Source of the DNA: Allobogoriella deserti
GTDB taxonomy: Bacteria > Actinomycetota > Actinomycetes > Actinomycetales > Actinomycetaceae
Reading direction: 5' to 3'
Assembly (NCBI RefSeq): GCF_042680605.1
Contig: NZ_JBHUEE010000002.1
Span: 644,880 to 708,879 of the forward strand
DNA length: 64,000 nucleotides
This document shows, piece after piece, positions 32,129 through 41,175 of the stretch; within the stretch, counting starts at the first letter, position 1, and each line of letters opens with the position of its first letter. The notes below the pieces were generated by a model. That model ran no database searches and was not told the origin of the DNA. It saw only the letters and a program-made list of their open reading frames with translations. Position numbers and translations under genes: made by a program.

Positions 32129-33771
32129 GCGCAGCCGGCACGGGCGAGGAGGCGCCGGGCGCGCCGGAGTCGCCTCGGCCCGGTGAGCGGCAGGCAGCCG
32201 GCGAGCTGCCGAACACCGGTGAGCGCCAGCCGCTCGGAGACCCGCCACCGCTGGGTGAACCGCCCGTCCCGCACCATCCGCTCGGTGGCCTGCACGCCAA
32301 GTGGCGCCGCGTCCCGCTCAGCGCCCGGCTCGTCGCCATCATCACGGTCCTGCTGCTCGTGGGGCTGGCCGCGGCCGGCGCGGCGACCACAACCGTCCTG
32401 CGGGCCAACCTCGAGGGTCAGGTGGACGGACAGCTCAGCGCCGCCGTGCGTGAGCTCGGGCAGCGCCCGCCCGATCAGTTCATGGACACCGCCCCCGGCG
32501 TGCTGCCCTCCCAGTACTACGTCCGGGTCGAGCTGCAGGACGCCGGTACGCAGGAGCTGTTCAGCACCTCCACCGCGAACGAGGCGGGACGGCCCGTGCT
32601 CGACAGCGCGGACCTGGACGCCCTCGCCGACCAGCAGCAGTACGACATCGAGACCGTGCCGGGCGACGGGCCCTCGCCGTCGTGGCGGGCGGTGACGCTC
32701 CCGTTGCGCAACGTCCAGGACGGTCCCGTCGTGGGCGCGATCACGGTCGCGCTGCCCCTGCTCGGGGTGGAGAAGACGATGGACCAGACCCGCAAGCTCG
32801 TGGTGATCTTCGGCGTCGTCATCCTTGCCGGTGGGGCGGTCCTGGCGTGGGCCGCGGTGCGCCGATCGTTGCGTCCGCTCCGGGAGATCGAGTCGACCGC
32901 GGGGGCCATCGCCGCCGGTGACCTCTCCCGCCGCGTGCCTGCCCTGCCGGTCAGCACCGAGGTCGGCTCGCTGGCTCGTTCACTGAATACGATGCTCGCC
33001 CAGATCGAGCAGTCGTTCGCGGACCAGGCCGCCTCCGAACGACGGATGCGCCGGTTCGTCTCCGACGCCTCCCACGAGCTGCGCACGCCGTTGTCGGCGA
33101 TCCGCGGCTACGGCGAGCTGTATCGCATGGGTGGTGTACCGCCGGAGAACCTGCCCCACGCCATGCAGCGCATCGAGTCCGAGGCCTCCCGGATGGGCAG
33201 CCTCGTCGAGGACCTGCTGCAACTGGCCCGGCTGGACGAGGGCCGCCCGCTGACGCTCACCGAGATCGACCTGACGGCGATCGCCCGGGACGCCGCCTCC
33301 GACCTGCACGCGCAGGCGCCGGACCGGCCGGTCGCCGTCGTGCCGCTGACCGGCGAGGCGGACCATGAGGTGCCGCCCGTGACGGTGCGCGGTGACGCCG
33401 ACCGGATCCGTCAGGTGGTGGCGAACCTGCTGGGCAACGTGCTGCGGCACACGCCACCCGAGAGCGGCGTCGAGGTCGCCGTCGGGCACGTCGAGCCCGG
33501 GTGGGCCCAGCTCGAGGTGCGCGACCACGGCCCCGGCATCCCGGAGGAGGACGCGGCGCGGGTGTTCGAGCGGTTCTACCGCGCCGACCCTTCGCGCGCC
33601 CGCACCTCGGGCGGCTCCGGCCTCGGTCTGGCGATCGTCGCCGGCGTCGTCGCCGCGCACGGCGGCGCGGCGCGGGTGGTCCCGACCCCCGGTGGCGGCA
33701 CGACGGTGCAGGTGGCCCTGCCGGTCAGCGGCCCGATCGAGCCACGGGACGAGCCGGCGCCTCAGCTGTGA
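32125..33771 (+). CDS. Sensor histidine kinase (HAMP-HisKA-HATPase)
   Basis: A 548-residue membrane kinase. A proline-rich cytoplasmic N-terminus (~60 residues) is followed by TM1 (~68-92), an extracytoplasmic sensor loop (~93-223), TM2 (~225-245), a HAMP domain, and HisKA with H317 (FVSDASHELRTPLSAI). The ATPase has NLLGNVLRHTP, the DHGPGIPEED box and GSGLGLAIVAGVV. It signals to the upstream-encoded regulator. The signal is unknown; cell-envelope stress is usual for this group. Confidence 0.92.
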   Translation: MSAAGTGEEAPGAPESPRPGERQAAGELPNTGERQPLGDPPPLGEPPVPHHPLGGLHAKWRRVPLSARLVAIITVLLLVGLAAAGAATTTVLRANLEGQVDGQLSAAVRELGQRPPDQFMDTAPGVLPSQYYVRVELQDAGTQELFSTSTANEAGRPVLDSADLDALADQQQYDIETVPGDGPSPSWRAVTLPLRNVQDGPVVGAITVALPLLGVEKTMDQTRKLVVIFGVVILAGGAVLAWAAVRRSLRPLREIESTAGAIAAGDLSRRVPALPVSTEVGSLARSLNTMLAQIEQSFADQAASERRMRRFVSDASHELRTPLSAIRGYGELYRMGGVPPENLPHAMQRIESEASRMGSLVEDLLQLARLDEGRPLTLTEIDLTAIARDAASDLHAQAPDRPVAVVPLTGEADHEVPPVTVRGDADRIRQVVANLLGNVLRHTPPESGVEVAVGHVEPGWAQLEVRDHGPGIPEEDAARVFERFYRADPSRARTSGGSGLGLAIVAGVVAAHGGAARVVPTPGGGTTVQVALPVSGPIEPRDEPAPQL

Positions 33772-33795
33772 TCGCCCCTCGGGCGACCAGCTCCC

Positions 33796-35484
33796 TCACC
33801 ACTCCCGCTGGGCCGGGATGATGGTTCCCGGATTGAGGTTCCGGCCGGGGTCGACGCCCTGCAGCAACGAGACCATGACGTCGGTGCCGGCCGGGGAGAT
33901 GTCCTCCTCGAGCCAGTGCGCGTGGTCCGTCCCGACGCCGTGGTGGTGCGAGAGCGTCGCACCGAGGTCGACGAACGTCTGCTGGATCGCCTTCTTGACC
34001 GTCCAGTAGCGCTCGAGCTGCTCCTGCGCCCCGTCGACGCCCGGCGCGAACGCGAAGGTAAAGTACAGGCAGGCACCGGAATGGTAGCTGTGCGAGAGGT
34101 GGCACATGATGAAGCCGCGCACCCCGATCCGCTCGAACGCCTCACGTGCCGCACGCGTGGTCGCCATGTAGACCTCCGGCAGCTTCGACCAGGGCGCCGC
34201 CGTCTCGGAGACGTCGGCAAGGCCGCCGATGTCGAGGAGGAAGTCACGGATGTAGGGGGTGTCGAACTTCTTCTGGTCGTACAGGGCACCCGGCCCCCGG
34301 CCCAGCTTGATCCCGCCGTGCCGACGCACGATCCGCCCGACGACGTTCTTCTCCGCCTTGACCTTGCCGGCGCCGCCCTCGTACCCGATGTAGGACAGGC
34401 ACGCCTGCTCCAGGTCCCAGCCGCGCCGGGCCAGCACGTCGAACAGCGCCTGCTGCGCCTTGCCCTTGAGCCCGGCGGACTCCTTCTGGGTGGACAGCGA
34501 GAACTGCGTCTCGTTGGCGTCGGAGACGCGGGTGACCGTCGGTGCGGCGTCGGAGACGGAGATCTCCTGCATCGCGGCCAGTGCCGCGTCCCACGAGGGG
34601 TACAGGTAGGCGATGATGTCGCGGTTCTCCGGCAGCCGGTGCACGTGCACCCACGCCTCAGTAACCACACCGAGACGCCCTTCGGAGCCGAGGATCATCT
34701 CGCGCACGCTCGGACCGGTGGACGTGGACGGCAGCGGCCGCAGCACCACGACCTTGCCGGGCTGGACCATCCGCAGGCCGCGGGTGATGTCGGCGATGTC
34801 GCCGTACTTGTCCGACTGCATGCCGGAGGACCGGGTCGCGATCCACCCGCCGAGGGTGGAGTGACGGAAGCTGTCCGGCTGATGGCCGACGGTCCAGCCG
34901 CGGGAGTTGAGCTGGTCTTCCATGTCCGGCCCCTGGACGCCGGCCTGGATCCGGGCGAGGCCGGCCTCCTCGTCGACCTCGAGCACACGGTTCATCCGGC
35001 CCAGGTCGAGCGAGACGACGGTGCGCTGCTCGTCGGCCGGCGGCGTGAGCGAACCGGAGATGTTCGACCCACCGCCGAAGGGGATGAGAACGGCGTCGGC
35101 CGCGACGACGGCGTCAACCACCGCCTGCACCTGCGACTCGTCGGCGGGGTAGACGACGACGTCCGGCACGCGCGGCAGGTCACCGGCACGGACCCGCACC
35201 AGGTCGGGCAGGCCCTTGCCGTAGGTGTGGATGACCCGCTCGAGGTCGTCGTCGCGGACGTGCTCACGCCCGACGGCGGCGGTCAGCGTGCCGGTCAGTT
35301 CCTCGCCGATCCGGGGAGCGGGAACGTCGAGGTCGTCGAAGTTCGGCGGGGGACTGCCCGGGGCGTTGAGGTCGATACCGACCTTGTCGTAGACGAACGG
35401 GGCCATCTTGGGCTTGTCGCGGTGGTTGAACGCGACGCCCTCCACGCCCCATCCCCACCACTTCTGGTGCGCCACCCCGGTCAC
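33796..35484 (-). CDS. agpS: Alkyldihydroxyacetonephosphate synthase-like FAD enzyme
   Basis: A 562-residue FAD protein of the vanillyl-alcohol-oxidase fold. The PP-loop region is VVVYPADESQVQAVVDAV with LIPFGGGSNISGS. The C-terminal part carries marks of true alkyl-DHAP synthases: SYHSGACLYFTFAF and the tri-histidine TLSHHHGVGTDHAHWL (H513-H515). The enzyme exchanges the acyl chain of acyl-DHAP for a fatty alcohol, forming the ether bond. GTG 35484 has AGGAGG five bases upstream and overlaps the acyltransferase stop by 4 bp. It is the last gene of the FAR-SDR-PlsC-AgpS operon. D-lactate-dehydrogenase-like oxidases share the fold but lack the His triad. Confidence 0.85.
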   Translation of the reverse strand: MTGVAHQKWWGWGVEGVAFNHRDKPKMAPFVYDKVGIDLNAPGSPPPNFDDLDVPAPRIGEELTGTLTAAVGREHVRDDDLERVIHTYGKGLPDLVRVRAGDLPRVPDVVVYPADESQVQAVVDAVVAADAVLIPFGGGSNISGSLTPPADEQRTVVSLDLGRMNRVLEVDEEAGLARIQAGVQGPDMEDQLNSRGWTVGHQPDSFRHSTLGGWIATRSSGMQSDKYGDIADITRGLRMVQPGKVVVLRPLPSTSTGPSVREMILGSEGRLGVVTEAWVHVHRLPENRDIIAYLYPSWDAALAAMQEISVSDAAPTVTRVSDANETQFSLSTQKESAGLKGKAQQALFDVLARRGWDLEQACLSYIGYEGGAGKVKAEKNVVGRIVRRHGGIKLGRGPGALYDQKKFDTPYIRDFLLDIGGLADVSETAAPWSKLPEVYMATTRAAREAFERIGVRGFIMCHLSHSYHSGACLYFTFAFAPGVDGAQEQLERYWTVKKAIQQTFVDLGATLSHHHGVGTDHAHWLEEDISPAGTDVMVSLLQGVDPGRNLNPGTIIPAQREW

Positions 35485-36239
35485 GAAGCCTCCTCCTGAG
35501 CCTGCCCGCCGGGCTGCGCGGGCGGTGGGGCCGAGTCGGCCACCACGTACGGCGTCTGCATCTCGAGCATGGTGCGCACGCGCGCGGCCACACGGTCGTT
35601 GAACTCGGCGGCCTTCTCCCCCGGACGGGGGCGCATCGGCCGGCCGACGAGCATCCGCACCCGCGGTCGGCCCTCCACGGGCCAGGACCGTCCGGGCGGC
35701 ATCGCGTCGTAGGCGCCGATGAGGGCGATCGGCACGCACGGGATGCTGCGCGAGACGCACACCGCCGCGGCACCGGGCTTGAAGGCCCGCATGACGCCGT
35801 CGCGCGAACGGGTGCCCTCAGGGAAGATCAGGACCGGCACGTCCTCGGCGACGAGGCGCTGCGTCAGTCCCTTGCGCTTGCGGCTGCGGCGGCTGGATCC
35901 GGCGGTGCGGTGGATCGGGTAGGTGTTGAAGAACATCGAGGTGGCGAGCTTGGTCCACCACTTGGCGTAGAAGTAGTCGGCGGCGGCGCCGACGGCCAGG
36001 TGCGAGGTGACCTCGCGGGGCAGGGAGGAGACCATGACGGCGGTGTCGAGATGGCTCGAGTGGTTCGCGACCACGACGAAGGGGCGTTCCAGCCCGTCGA
36101 GGTTGTCGAGGCCTTCGACGCTGGTGCGGGTGACGCTGTGCACCACGGGCTTGAGCACCATCCGCTGCGCCACGTAGCGGATCGCGCGGTGCCAGCCGGC
36201 GTGGTAGCGCCCGGTGCCGCCGTCGGTACGGCCACTCAT
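35481..36239 (-). CDS. PlsC-type 1-acyl-sn-glycerol-3-phosphate or DHAP acyltransferase
   Basis: A 252-residue membrane-associated acyltransferase. Motif I is VANHSSHLDTAVM (HX4D) and motif III is LIFPEGTRSRDGVMRAFKPG. Standard members acylate lysophosphatidate; within this operon it could instead acylate dihydroxyacetone phosphate (the GNPAT role) or the sn-2 position of the alkyl-glycerol-phosphate. ATG 36239 overlaps the SDR stop by 4 bp, and its own stop overlaps agpS by 4 bp. Confidence 0.85.
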   Translation of the reverse strand: MSGRTDGGTGRYHAGWHRAIRYVAQRMVLKPVVHSVTRTSVEGLDNLDGLERPFVVVANHSSHLDTAVMVSSLPREVTSHLAVGAAADYFYAKWWTKLATSMFFNTYPIHRTAGSSRRSRKRKGLTQRLVAEDVPVLIFPEGTRSRDGVMRAFKPGAAAVCVSRSIPCVPIALIGAYDAMPPGRSWPVEGRPRVRMLVGRPMRPRPGEKAAEFNDRVAARVRTMLEMQTPYVVADSAPPPAQPGGQAQEEAS

Positions 36240-37054
36240 GCGCGTCCTCCCTTGATGAGCGCGGTCGCTCGCCGCACGAGCGGCCGCGGGGCGTGCTCGG
36301 CGAGGAAGGCCAGCGCGGCGAACCGCTTTGACGGCACCGACCTCACCCGACCCTTCTCGACATCCGCGAGGCACTCTTCCACGACCCGGTCCGCCTCGAG
36401 CCACAACACGTCGGGGATCGAGCCGGTGCGGATACCCGCTCTCTCGTGGAACTCCGTGCGCACCCACCCGGGCAGCAGGGTCATCACCCGCACCCCGGTA
36501 CCGGCCAGCTCGAGGGCGAGCGAGTCGGAATAGGTCCGCACCCACGACTTGATCGCCGAGTATGCCCCCATCGGGATCAGACTGGCCACCGACGCGACAT
36601 TGATCACGACGCCGTGCCCGCGCCCACGCATCGCCCGCGCGGCGGCGGCACCGAGGACGAGCACGGCGCGGATCATGAGGTCGACGGCGTGCTCGTGCTC
36701 CTCCGTCTCCTCGGCCACCAGGGGGATGTGCAGGCCCTTGCCGGCGTTGTTCACGAGGATCTCGACGGGCCGGTCCTCGTCAGTGAGGCGGTCGGCGACC
36801 CGATGGATGTCCTCGGTGCGGGACAGGTCGGCGACAAGGGTCTCGACCTCGACGCCGTAGCGCCACTTGAGCTGCTCGGCAGTCTTGGTCAGCCGTGCCT
36901 CGTCCCGGGCGACGAGGACGAGGTCGCAGCCCCGGACGGCGAGGGCGCGCGCGAAGGCCAGACCGATCCCGGAGGTGCCACCGGTGACCAGGCCACGGCC
37001 GCGCAGGACCGTGGCCTCCGGACGCGGACGCTGCCGCCGCACAGTGCTGCTCAC
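36236..37054 (-). CDS. Short-chain dehydrogenase, likely acyl/alkyl-DHAP reductase
   Basis: A 272-residue SDR with the cofactor loop GLVTGGTSGIGLAFARALA, NAG motif ILVNNAGKGLH and active-site YSAIKSWVRTYSDSLALEL (Tyr-x3-Lys). A C-terminal membrane-associating region is likely. In animals the matching step, reduction of alkyl-DHAP to alkyl-glycerol-3-phosphate, is done by an SDR (DHRS7B). GTG 37054 has GAGGAG upstream. It overlaps FAR and PlsC genes by 4 bp, so it is part of a four-gene coupled operon. Confidence 0.82.
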   Translation of the reverse strand: MSSTVRRQRPRPEATVLRGRGLVTGGTSGIGLAFARALAVRGCDLVLVARDEARLTKTAEQLKWRYGVEVETLVADLSRTEDIHRVADRLTDEDRPVEILVNNAGKGLHIPLVAEETEEHEHAVDLMIRAVLVLGAAAARAMRGRGHGVVINVASVASLIPMGAYSAIKSWVRTYSDSLALELAGTGVRVMTLLPGWVRTEFHERAGIRTGSIPDVLWLEADRVVEECLADVEKGRVRSVPSKRFAALAFLAEHAPRPLVRRATALIKGGRA

Positions 37055-39321
37055 ATCGCTCCTCGGATGCTTCGCAGGACCGGTGTCAACCGGCCCTCTG
37101 CCGTGGTCGTCCAGGTGTGTACGGGCCATCTCCTCGCTCGGGCGTACCGGAAGAGGCCGGCGTCGGGGTTCACGGCGTTGGGGTGCCCGACCACCTCCAG
37201 CCACGGCCGGTCCGCGTAGCTGTCGCCATAAGCATAGGACGCCGCGAGGTCCATGCCGTTCTCACGCGCGTAGCGGCGCAGCCAGGCGGCCCGGGCCTCC
37301 CCCACCATCGGCGAGACCTCCAGGTGCCCAGTCCACCGTCCGGCGTCGTCCTTCTCCATCTTCCCGGCGACGATCTCGTCGAACATGGGGGCCAGCGGCT
37401 CGGCGAAGACGTCGATCTCCCCGGTGACGAGCACGGTCCGGTGACCGGCCTCCCGGTGGGCGCGGATCCGCTCCACGGCCTCGGTGAGCAGGTCCCGGCG
37501 CAACGAAGGCGTGACCTTGCTGGCGATGACGGCGCGCAACTCCTCCTCGTCCACGCCGGCGTACCGGCGCATGAACGTACGGATGAAGTCCGACCGGTCC
37601 CGCCGCTCGGCCTGGAGATACCGGGGCAACTTCGCCATCAGGGTGGCCACCGAGACGGGCCACCGGGAGGGACGCCGCGCGGCCAGTTCCACCCAGAGGT
37701 ACTGCTCGACCAGCGTGGCCGCGGCCACGGTGCGCTGCAGGTCGAAGACCGCGAGGACGTCCTCACGCCGGGGCAGCTCGGCCGGTTCCTTCGGCGCGGC
37801 CGAGGCCGAACGCGAGCGCATCAGCCCGGGGACGCCAGGGATGTGCACGGCCTGGAGGTAGTGGCGCCAGTCGATCTCCGTCACGTCGAAGCCGTGCTCG
37901 ACCTGCCGTTCCGGCGCAAGCGCGGCGTGCAGCGCCCTGGTGCGGGCGTCGTCGAAGATCACCTCGGTCTGGGTGTACGGCTGATACAGCGAGGTGAACT
38001 TCCGCAGCGTGTTCAGATCCCGGCGGGCCGTCGCCAGGCTGGACATCCACCCCCGGGTGCGGTCGTTCGCGGGCAGCCGGGACACGGTGCGGTCCGCGAC
38101 GTCGACGGCCAGCTCACGCCGGCGCAACGCCCGCTCGACCGCCCCGGGGTGCGGGAAGGACCAGGCGGGGACGGCGACGTGCGCGCCGTCGGCGTCGGTG
38201 AGCGGGTGCTCGGAGAAGTACTCCCGCACGGTCTGGACCAGTGGGCCGAGTCGCAGCGGGTTCGTGATGCCGGAACTGACCTGGTAGTAGTCCGCGTCCC
38301 CGGCCGCTGGTGGCGCGGCCGCGGCGGCCAGGATGGCGTTCACGACGAAGTCGACCGGGATGACGTCGAGCACGGTGTCCGCGAGGGCGGGGAACTCGGG
38401 GAGCAGACCGCGTCCGTAGGCGGCGATGAGCGGGTCGGCGACCTTGAAGCCGTCGATCCAGCCGGGGTACGGGTGGCGCAGCGCGGATTCGATGATCGTC
38501 GGTCGCACCACGGACAGGCGGTGCCCGGCCCCGGCCCACAGCTCCTCCGCCGCACGCTCCCCCATCGCCTTGGTGAAGGTGTACACGTCGGGCCATCCGA
38601 GCGACCGGGCACGGGTGCGGCCGTGCTCGACGAGCTGGTCCTTGACCCACTCGACCCGCAGCGCCTCCGCGGCGTCGGCGACCGCCTGGGGCCCGGCCCG
38701 GCGGTGCTCGGCCTGGGCCTTGTCGATGAGGTCACCCAGCACCCGCGGGCTGCGGGAGTCCTCCTCGACGGCGGTACGGGCGGCGAGGGCCGAGGCGAGT
38801 TCGGCGTTGCGGTCGATGTGGTGATCGAGGGTGCGCTCCTCGGCGACGCCTTTGCGCAGCCCGGCGACGTAACTGGTGGAGACGTGGACCACGTGGGGGT
38901 CCGAGCCGGTGTCTCGGAGGGCGTCGTAGAGCGAGACCGGCCCCGAGACGTTCGCGGCGAAGGCCTCGTCGACGGGCAGATCGAAGGAGACGGTGGAGGC
39001 GGAGTGGATGACGACGTCGAGGTCGCCGGGCAGCGGCGGCAGGTCGCCGAGGTCGCCGGACAGGACGGTGACCCGCTCGGCGAGGGCGGCCGTGGCCGCG
39101 TCCTCACCGACCTCCTCGCGCCAGGGACGGAAGACCGGCTTGCGCAGCAGCTTCTCGATCCGTTGCTGTGCGGTGATCTCGCCGCGGGGCCGCACCAGGA
39201 CGGTGATCCGGGTCGTGGGGTAGGCGGAGAGGAGCTTCTCGAGTACGGCCTGGCCGACGAAGCCGGTGGCGCCCGTGAGCAGCACGTGCGCCTGGTCCAA
39301 GGGTTGCGACATTCCGCGCAT
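37051..39321 (-). CDS. Fatty acyl-CoA reductase fused to a HAD-like domain
   Basis: A 756-residue two-domain protein. The N-terminal half is a fatty-acyl reductase SDR (extended NAD-binding type): HVLLTGATGFVGQAVLEKLL, HSASTVSFDLPVDEAF, and the YTFTKAMGERAAEELW catalytic Tyr/Lys segment. The C-terminal ~225 residues are HAD-IB-like: motif I is VFDLQRTVAAAT (the second Asp is Gln), and motif IV YGDSYADRPWLEVV is intact. It would make fatty alcohols from acyl-CoA. ATG 39321 is used (39312 is an alternative). It is the first gene of the ether-lipid-like operon. The HAD domain is probably non-catalytic or altered. Confidence 0.85.
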   Translation of the reverse strand: MRGMSQPLDQAHVLLTGATGFVGQAVLEKLLSAYPTTRITVLVRPRGEITAQQRIEKLLRKPVFRPWREEVGEDAATAALAERVTVLSGDLGDLPPLPGDLDVVIHSASTVSFDLPVDEAFAANVSGPVSLYDALRDTGSDPHVVHVSTSYVAGLRKGVAEERTLDHHIDRNAELASALAARTAVEEDSRSPRVLGDLIDKAQAEHRRAGPQAVADAAEALRVEWVKDQLVEHGRTRARSLGWPDVYTFTKAMGERAAEELWAGAGHRLSVVRPTIIESALRHPYPGWIDGFKVADPLIAAYGRGLLPEFPALADTVLDVIPVDFVVNAILAAAAAPPAAGDADYYQVSSGITNPLRLGPLVQTVREYFSEHPLTDADGAHVAVPAWSFPHPGAVERALRRRELAVDVADRTVSRLPANDRTRGWMSSLATARRDLNTLRKFTSLYQPYTQTEVIFDDARTRALHAALAPERQVEHGFDVTEIDWRHYLQAVHIPGVPGLMRSRSASAAPKEPAELPRREDVLAVFDLQRTVAAATLVEQYLWVELAARRPSRWPVSVATLMAKLPRYLQAERRDRSDFIRTFMRRYAGVDEEELRAVIASKVTPSLRRDLLTEAVERIRAHREAGHRTVLVTGEIDVFAEPLAPMFDEIVAGKMEKDDAGRWTGHLEVSPMVGEARAAWLRRYARENGMDLAASYAYGDSYADRPWLEVVGHPNAVNPDAGLFRYARARRWPVHTWTTTAEGRLTPVLRSIRGAM

Positions 39322-39428
39322 GCTACCTCTCCGCCTCCCCTCCTCCCGGGCCGTGAACCCCGGGTTCGCGGTGTTGTGACCCGGTTCATCGCACTGTGGG
39401 CACGCAGGAGTGGCAGGCTGTTCTACGA

Positions 39429-39440
39429 TCGGTCGACCGA
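39429..39440. promoter_or_regulatory. Perfect palindrome in the FAR operon / HD-protein divergent promoter
   Basis: TCGGTCGACCGA, a 12-bp perfect palindrome 108 bp upstream of the FAR ATG and 32 bp upstream of the divergent ATG at 39472. Such GGTCGACC-centred sites are common for TetR-type lipid regulators. No regulator gene is adjacent. Confidence 0.4.
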
Positions 39441-39471
39441 ACGATGAAACCATCTGAGGACTGACATCACC

Positions 39472-40986
39472 ATGGGCGTCGCCGACGTACCGCAGTGGCT
39501 GCCCGCCGCGTTCGTACGCAGCTGCAAAGCCGTCGGGGCCAGTGCCGGCCGCGACGAGATCGAGACGACCTGTCGGCGCCTCCTCGAGCGGTGGAAGCAG
39601 CCTGACCGCCACTTCCACAACGACAAGCACCTCGTCGACATGCTCGCCCGGCTCGACGAGATCGCGGAGGAGACGCACAACCCGGACCTGGTGCGGCTCG
39701 CGGCCTGGTACCACGGGGCGATCTTCAGTTCCGTGGCCACCAAGGCCTACACCCGCAGCGGCGGTGAGGACGAGGTCGCCTCCGCAGAGCTGGCCCGGGA
39801 GGAGCTGGGCGGGCTCGGCGTACCGGAGCCCGCGCTCGACCGGGTGGAACAGCTCATCCTCGGGCTGAAGCGCCACGAGGCGAAGGCCAAGGACATCGAC
39901 TGCCTCGCACTGTCCGACGCCGACCTGGCCGTGCTGGCGTCCGACCCGCAGAAATACCAGGCGTACCGCAAGAAGGTGCGGGCCGAGTACGCGCACATCC
40001 CTCTGCGGCACTACCTCGAAGCCCGCATCGCGATCATCGGCAAGCTCCTCGCGCGCCGGAACATCTTCGTCTCCCCGATGGGACAGCAGTGGGAGGACGC
40101 GGCGCGGGAGAACCTCTCCGCGGAGCTGGACCGGCTGCGCGCGGAGCTGGGCAAGCTCGGATCCTGCGCGCCGGAGGAGACGGTCGCCGCCGCGGAGGCC
40201 GCGCACGAGCACGCGGCGGACGCGGCAGCGGCCGAGGGGCACACGGTCCGCGACGACGCCCCGGCCGCGTCCGTGACCCCCGACGCCCCGGCCGCGCGCG
40301 AGACCTCCCGCGCTCCGGCCGGCCCGACCGGCACGGATGTGCCGATCGTCGAACCTGCGCCGGTCCGCGCCGCGGTTTCCCCCGACCCGGCTACGACGAC
40401 GGTGCGGCCGCACCCGGAGCCTGCCGGTGCCGAGCAGGAGCCGGCGCCCGCGCCCGACGAGGCCGGCGGCACCGACCGGCAGGGCGCCGCATCCGTCCGC
40501 CGCGGAGACGAGGAGCGGGTGCTCGCGTCGTCGCTCGAGTCACTTCCGGACGATCTCGCCCCGCGGCCCAGGACCGAGCCGAGCGAGGGCGACCGGGCGA
40601 CCATCGCGCGTTCCTCGCGGGACCTGGTCGAGCACGCGGTGCGCACCGGACGGATGGACCGGGAACGTGCGGAGCGTCTGAAGCGGGAACGACTCGACGT
40701 AACCCGTGCTCTGCGGGAACAGGGCGCGTTGCCCGAACGCGAGCGTCGCGAACGCACGTCCACGCTGACCCCGGCCTCGCCCCGCAGCGCCCCGACGCCG
40801 GACAGCACCCGCGGGCCGCGGAAGGTCCAACCTCGCGCCCCTCACCTGCCCTCCGACCGTTCCGACGAGCCGCCGCCGGGTGACGGCCGCGCCGCGTCCC
40901 CCCAGCACGGCATCGAGCGTGAGCCCGACTTCCTCACCCGGCCGCGCAAGAAGAAAAAGGGAAGTCGCAAGGACCGGCCGTCCTGA
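39472..40986 (+). CDS. HD-superfamily-like protein with degenerate HD pair and long disordered tail
   Basis: A 504-residue protein. Residues ~5-235 resemble predicted HD metal-phosphohydrolases: FHNDKHLVDMLARL and AEYAHIPLRHYLEARI. The HD doublet itself reads H81-G82 (AAWYHGAIF), so the metal-binding Asp is missing. The remaining ~270 residues are Ala/Pro/Glu/Arg-rich and probably disordered, ending in a Lys/Arg-rich tail (RPRKKKKGSRK). A related intact protein lies at 41520. The role is unknown; a scaffold or binding function is possible. Confidence 0.75.
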   Translation: MGVADVPQWLPAAFVRSCKAVGASAGRDEIETTCRRLLERWKQPDRHFHNDKHLVDMLARLDEIAEETHNPDLVRLAAWYHGAIFSSVATKAYTRSGGEDEVASAELAREELGGLGVPEPALDRVEQLILGLKRHEAKAKDIDCLALSDADLAVLASDPQKYQAYRKKVRAEYAHIPLRHYLEARIAIIGKLLARRNIFVSPMGQQWEDAARENLSAELDRLRAELGKLGSCAPEETVAAAEAAHEHAADAAAAEGHTVRDDAPAASVTPDAPAARETSRAPAGPTGTDVPIVEPAPVRAAVSPDPATTTVRPHPEPAGAEQEPAPAPDEAGGTDRQGAASVRRGDEERVLASSLESLPDDLAPRPRTEPSEGDRATIARSSRDLVEHAVRTGRMDRERAERLKRERLDVTRALREQGALPERERRERTSTLTPASPRSAPTPDSTRGPRKVQPRAPHLPSDRSDEPPPGDGRAASPQHGIEREPDFLTRPRKKKKGSRKDRPS

Positions 40987-41046
40987 CGCCGAGGGCCGCT
41001 CGGTCCTGACGTTTCCGCGGCTTCTCGGCCGGTTCCTCGGTGCCGC

Positions 41047-41084
41047 TTGTCCACATCTGCGGCTCAGGTGCCACCTTGTCCACA
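41047..41084. promoter_or_regulatory. Two DnaA-box-like 9-mers upstream of the WXG100 gene
   Basis: TTGTCCACA occurs at 41047-41055 and 41076-41084, same strand, 29 bp apart. This is the preferred DnaA-box form in GC-rich actinobacteria. No other origin features are present, so a regulatory or titration role, or chance, is more likely than an origin. Confidence 0.4.
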
Positions 41085-41175
41085 GTGCAGCGACGTGGGC
41101 GCACCCTCCGGCCGGTGGGCTGCCTAGCGTCCCTGCTGAGCCGTGCCACGGTGGCGCGGCAGGGAGGAGCACACC

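Noticed and set aside
41047..41084. Replication origin suggested by DnaA-box-like words
   Set aside because: Only two boxes, no AT-rich unwinding region, and none of dnaA, dnaN or gyrB nearby.
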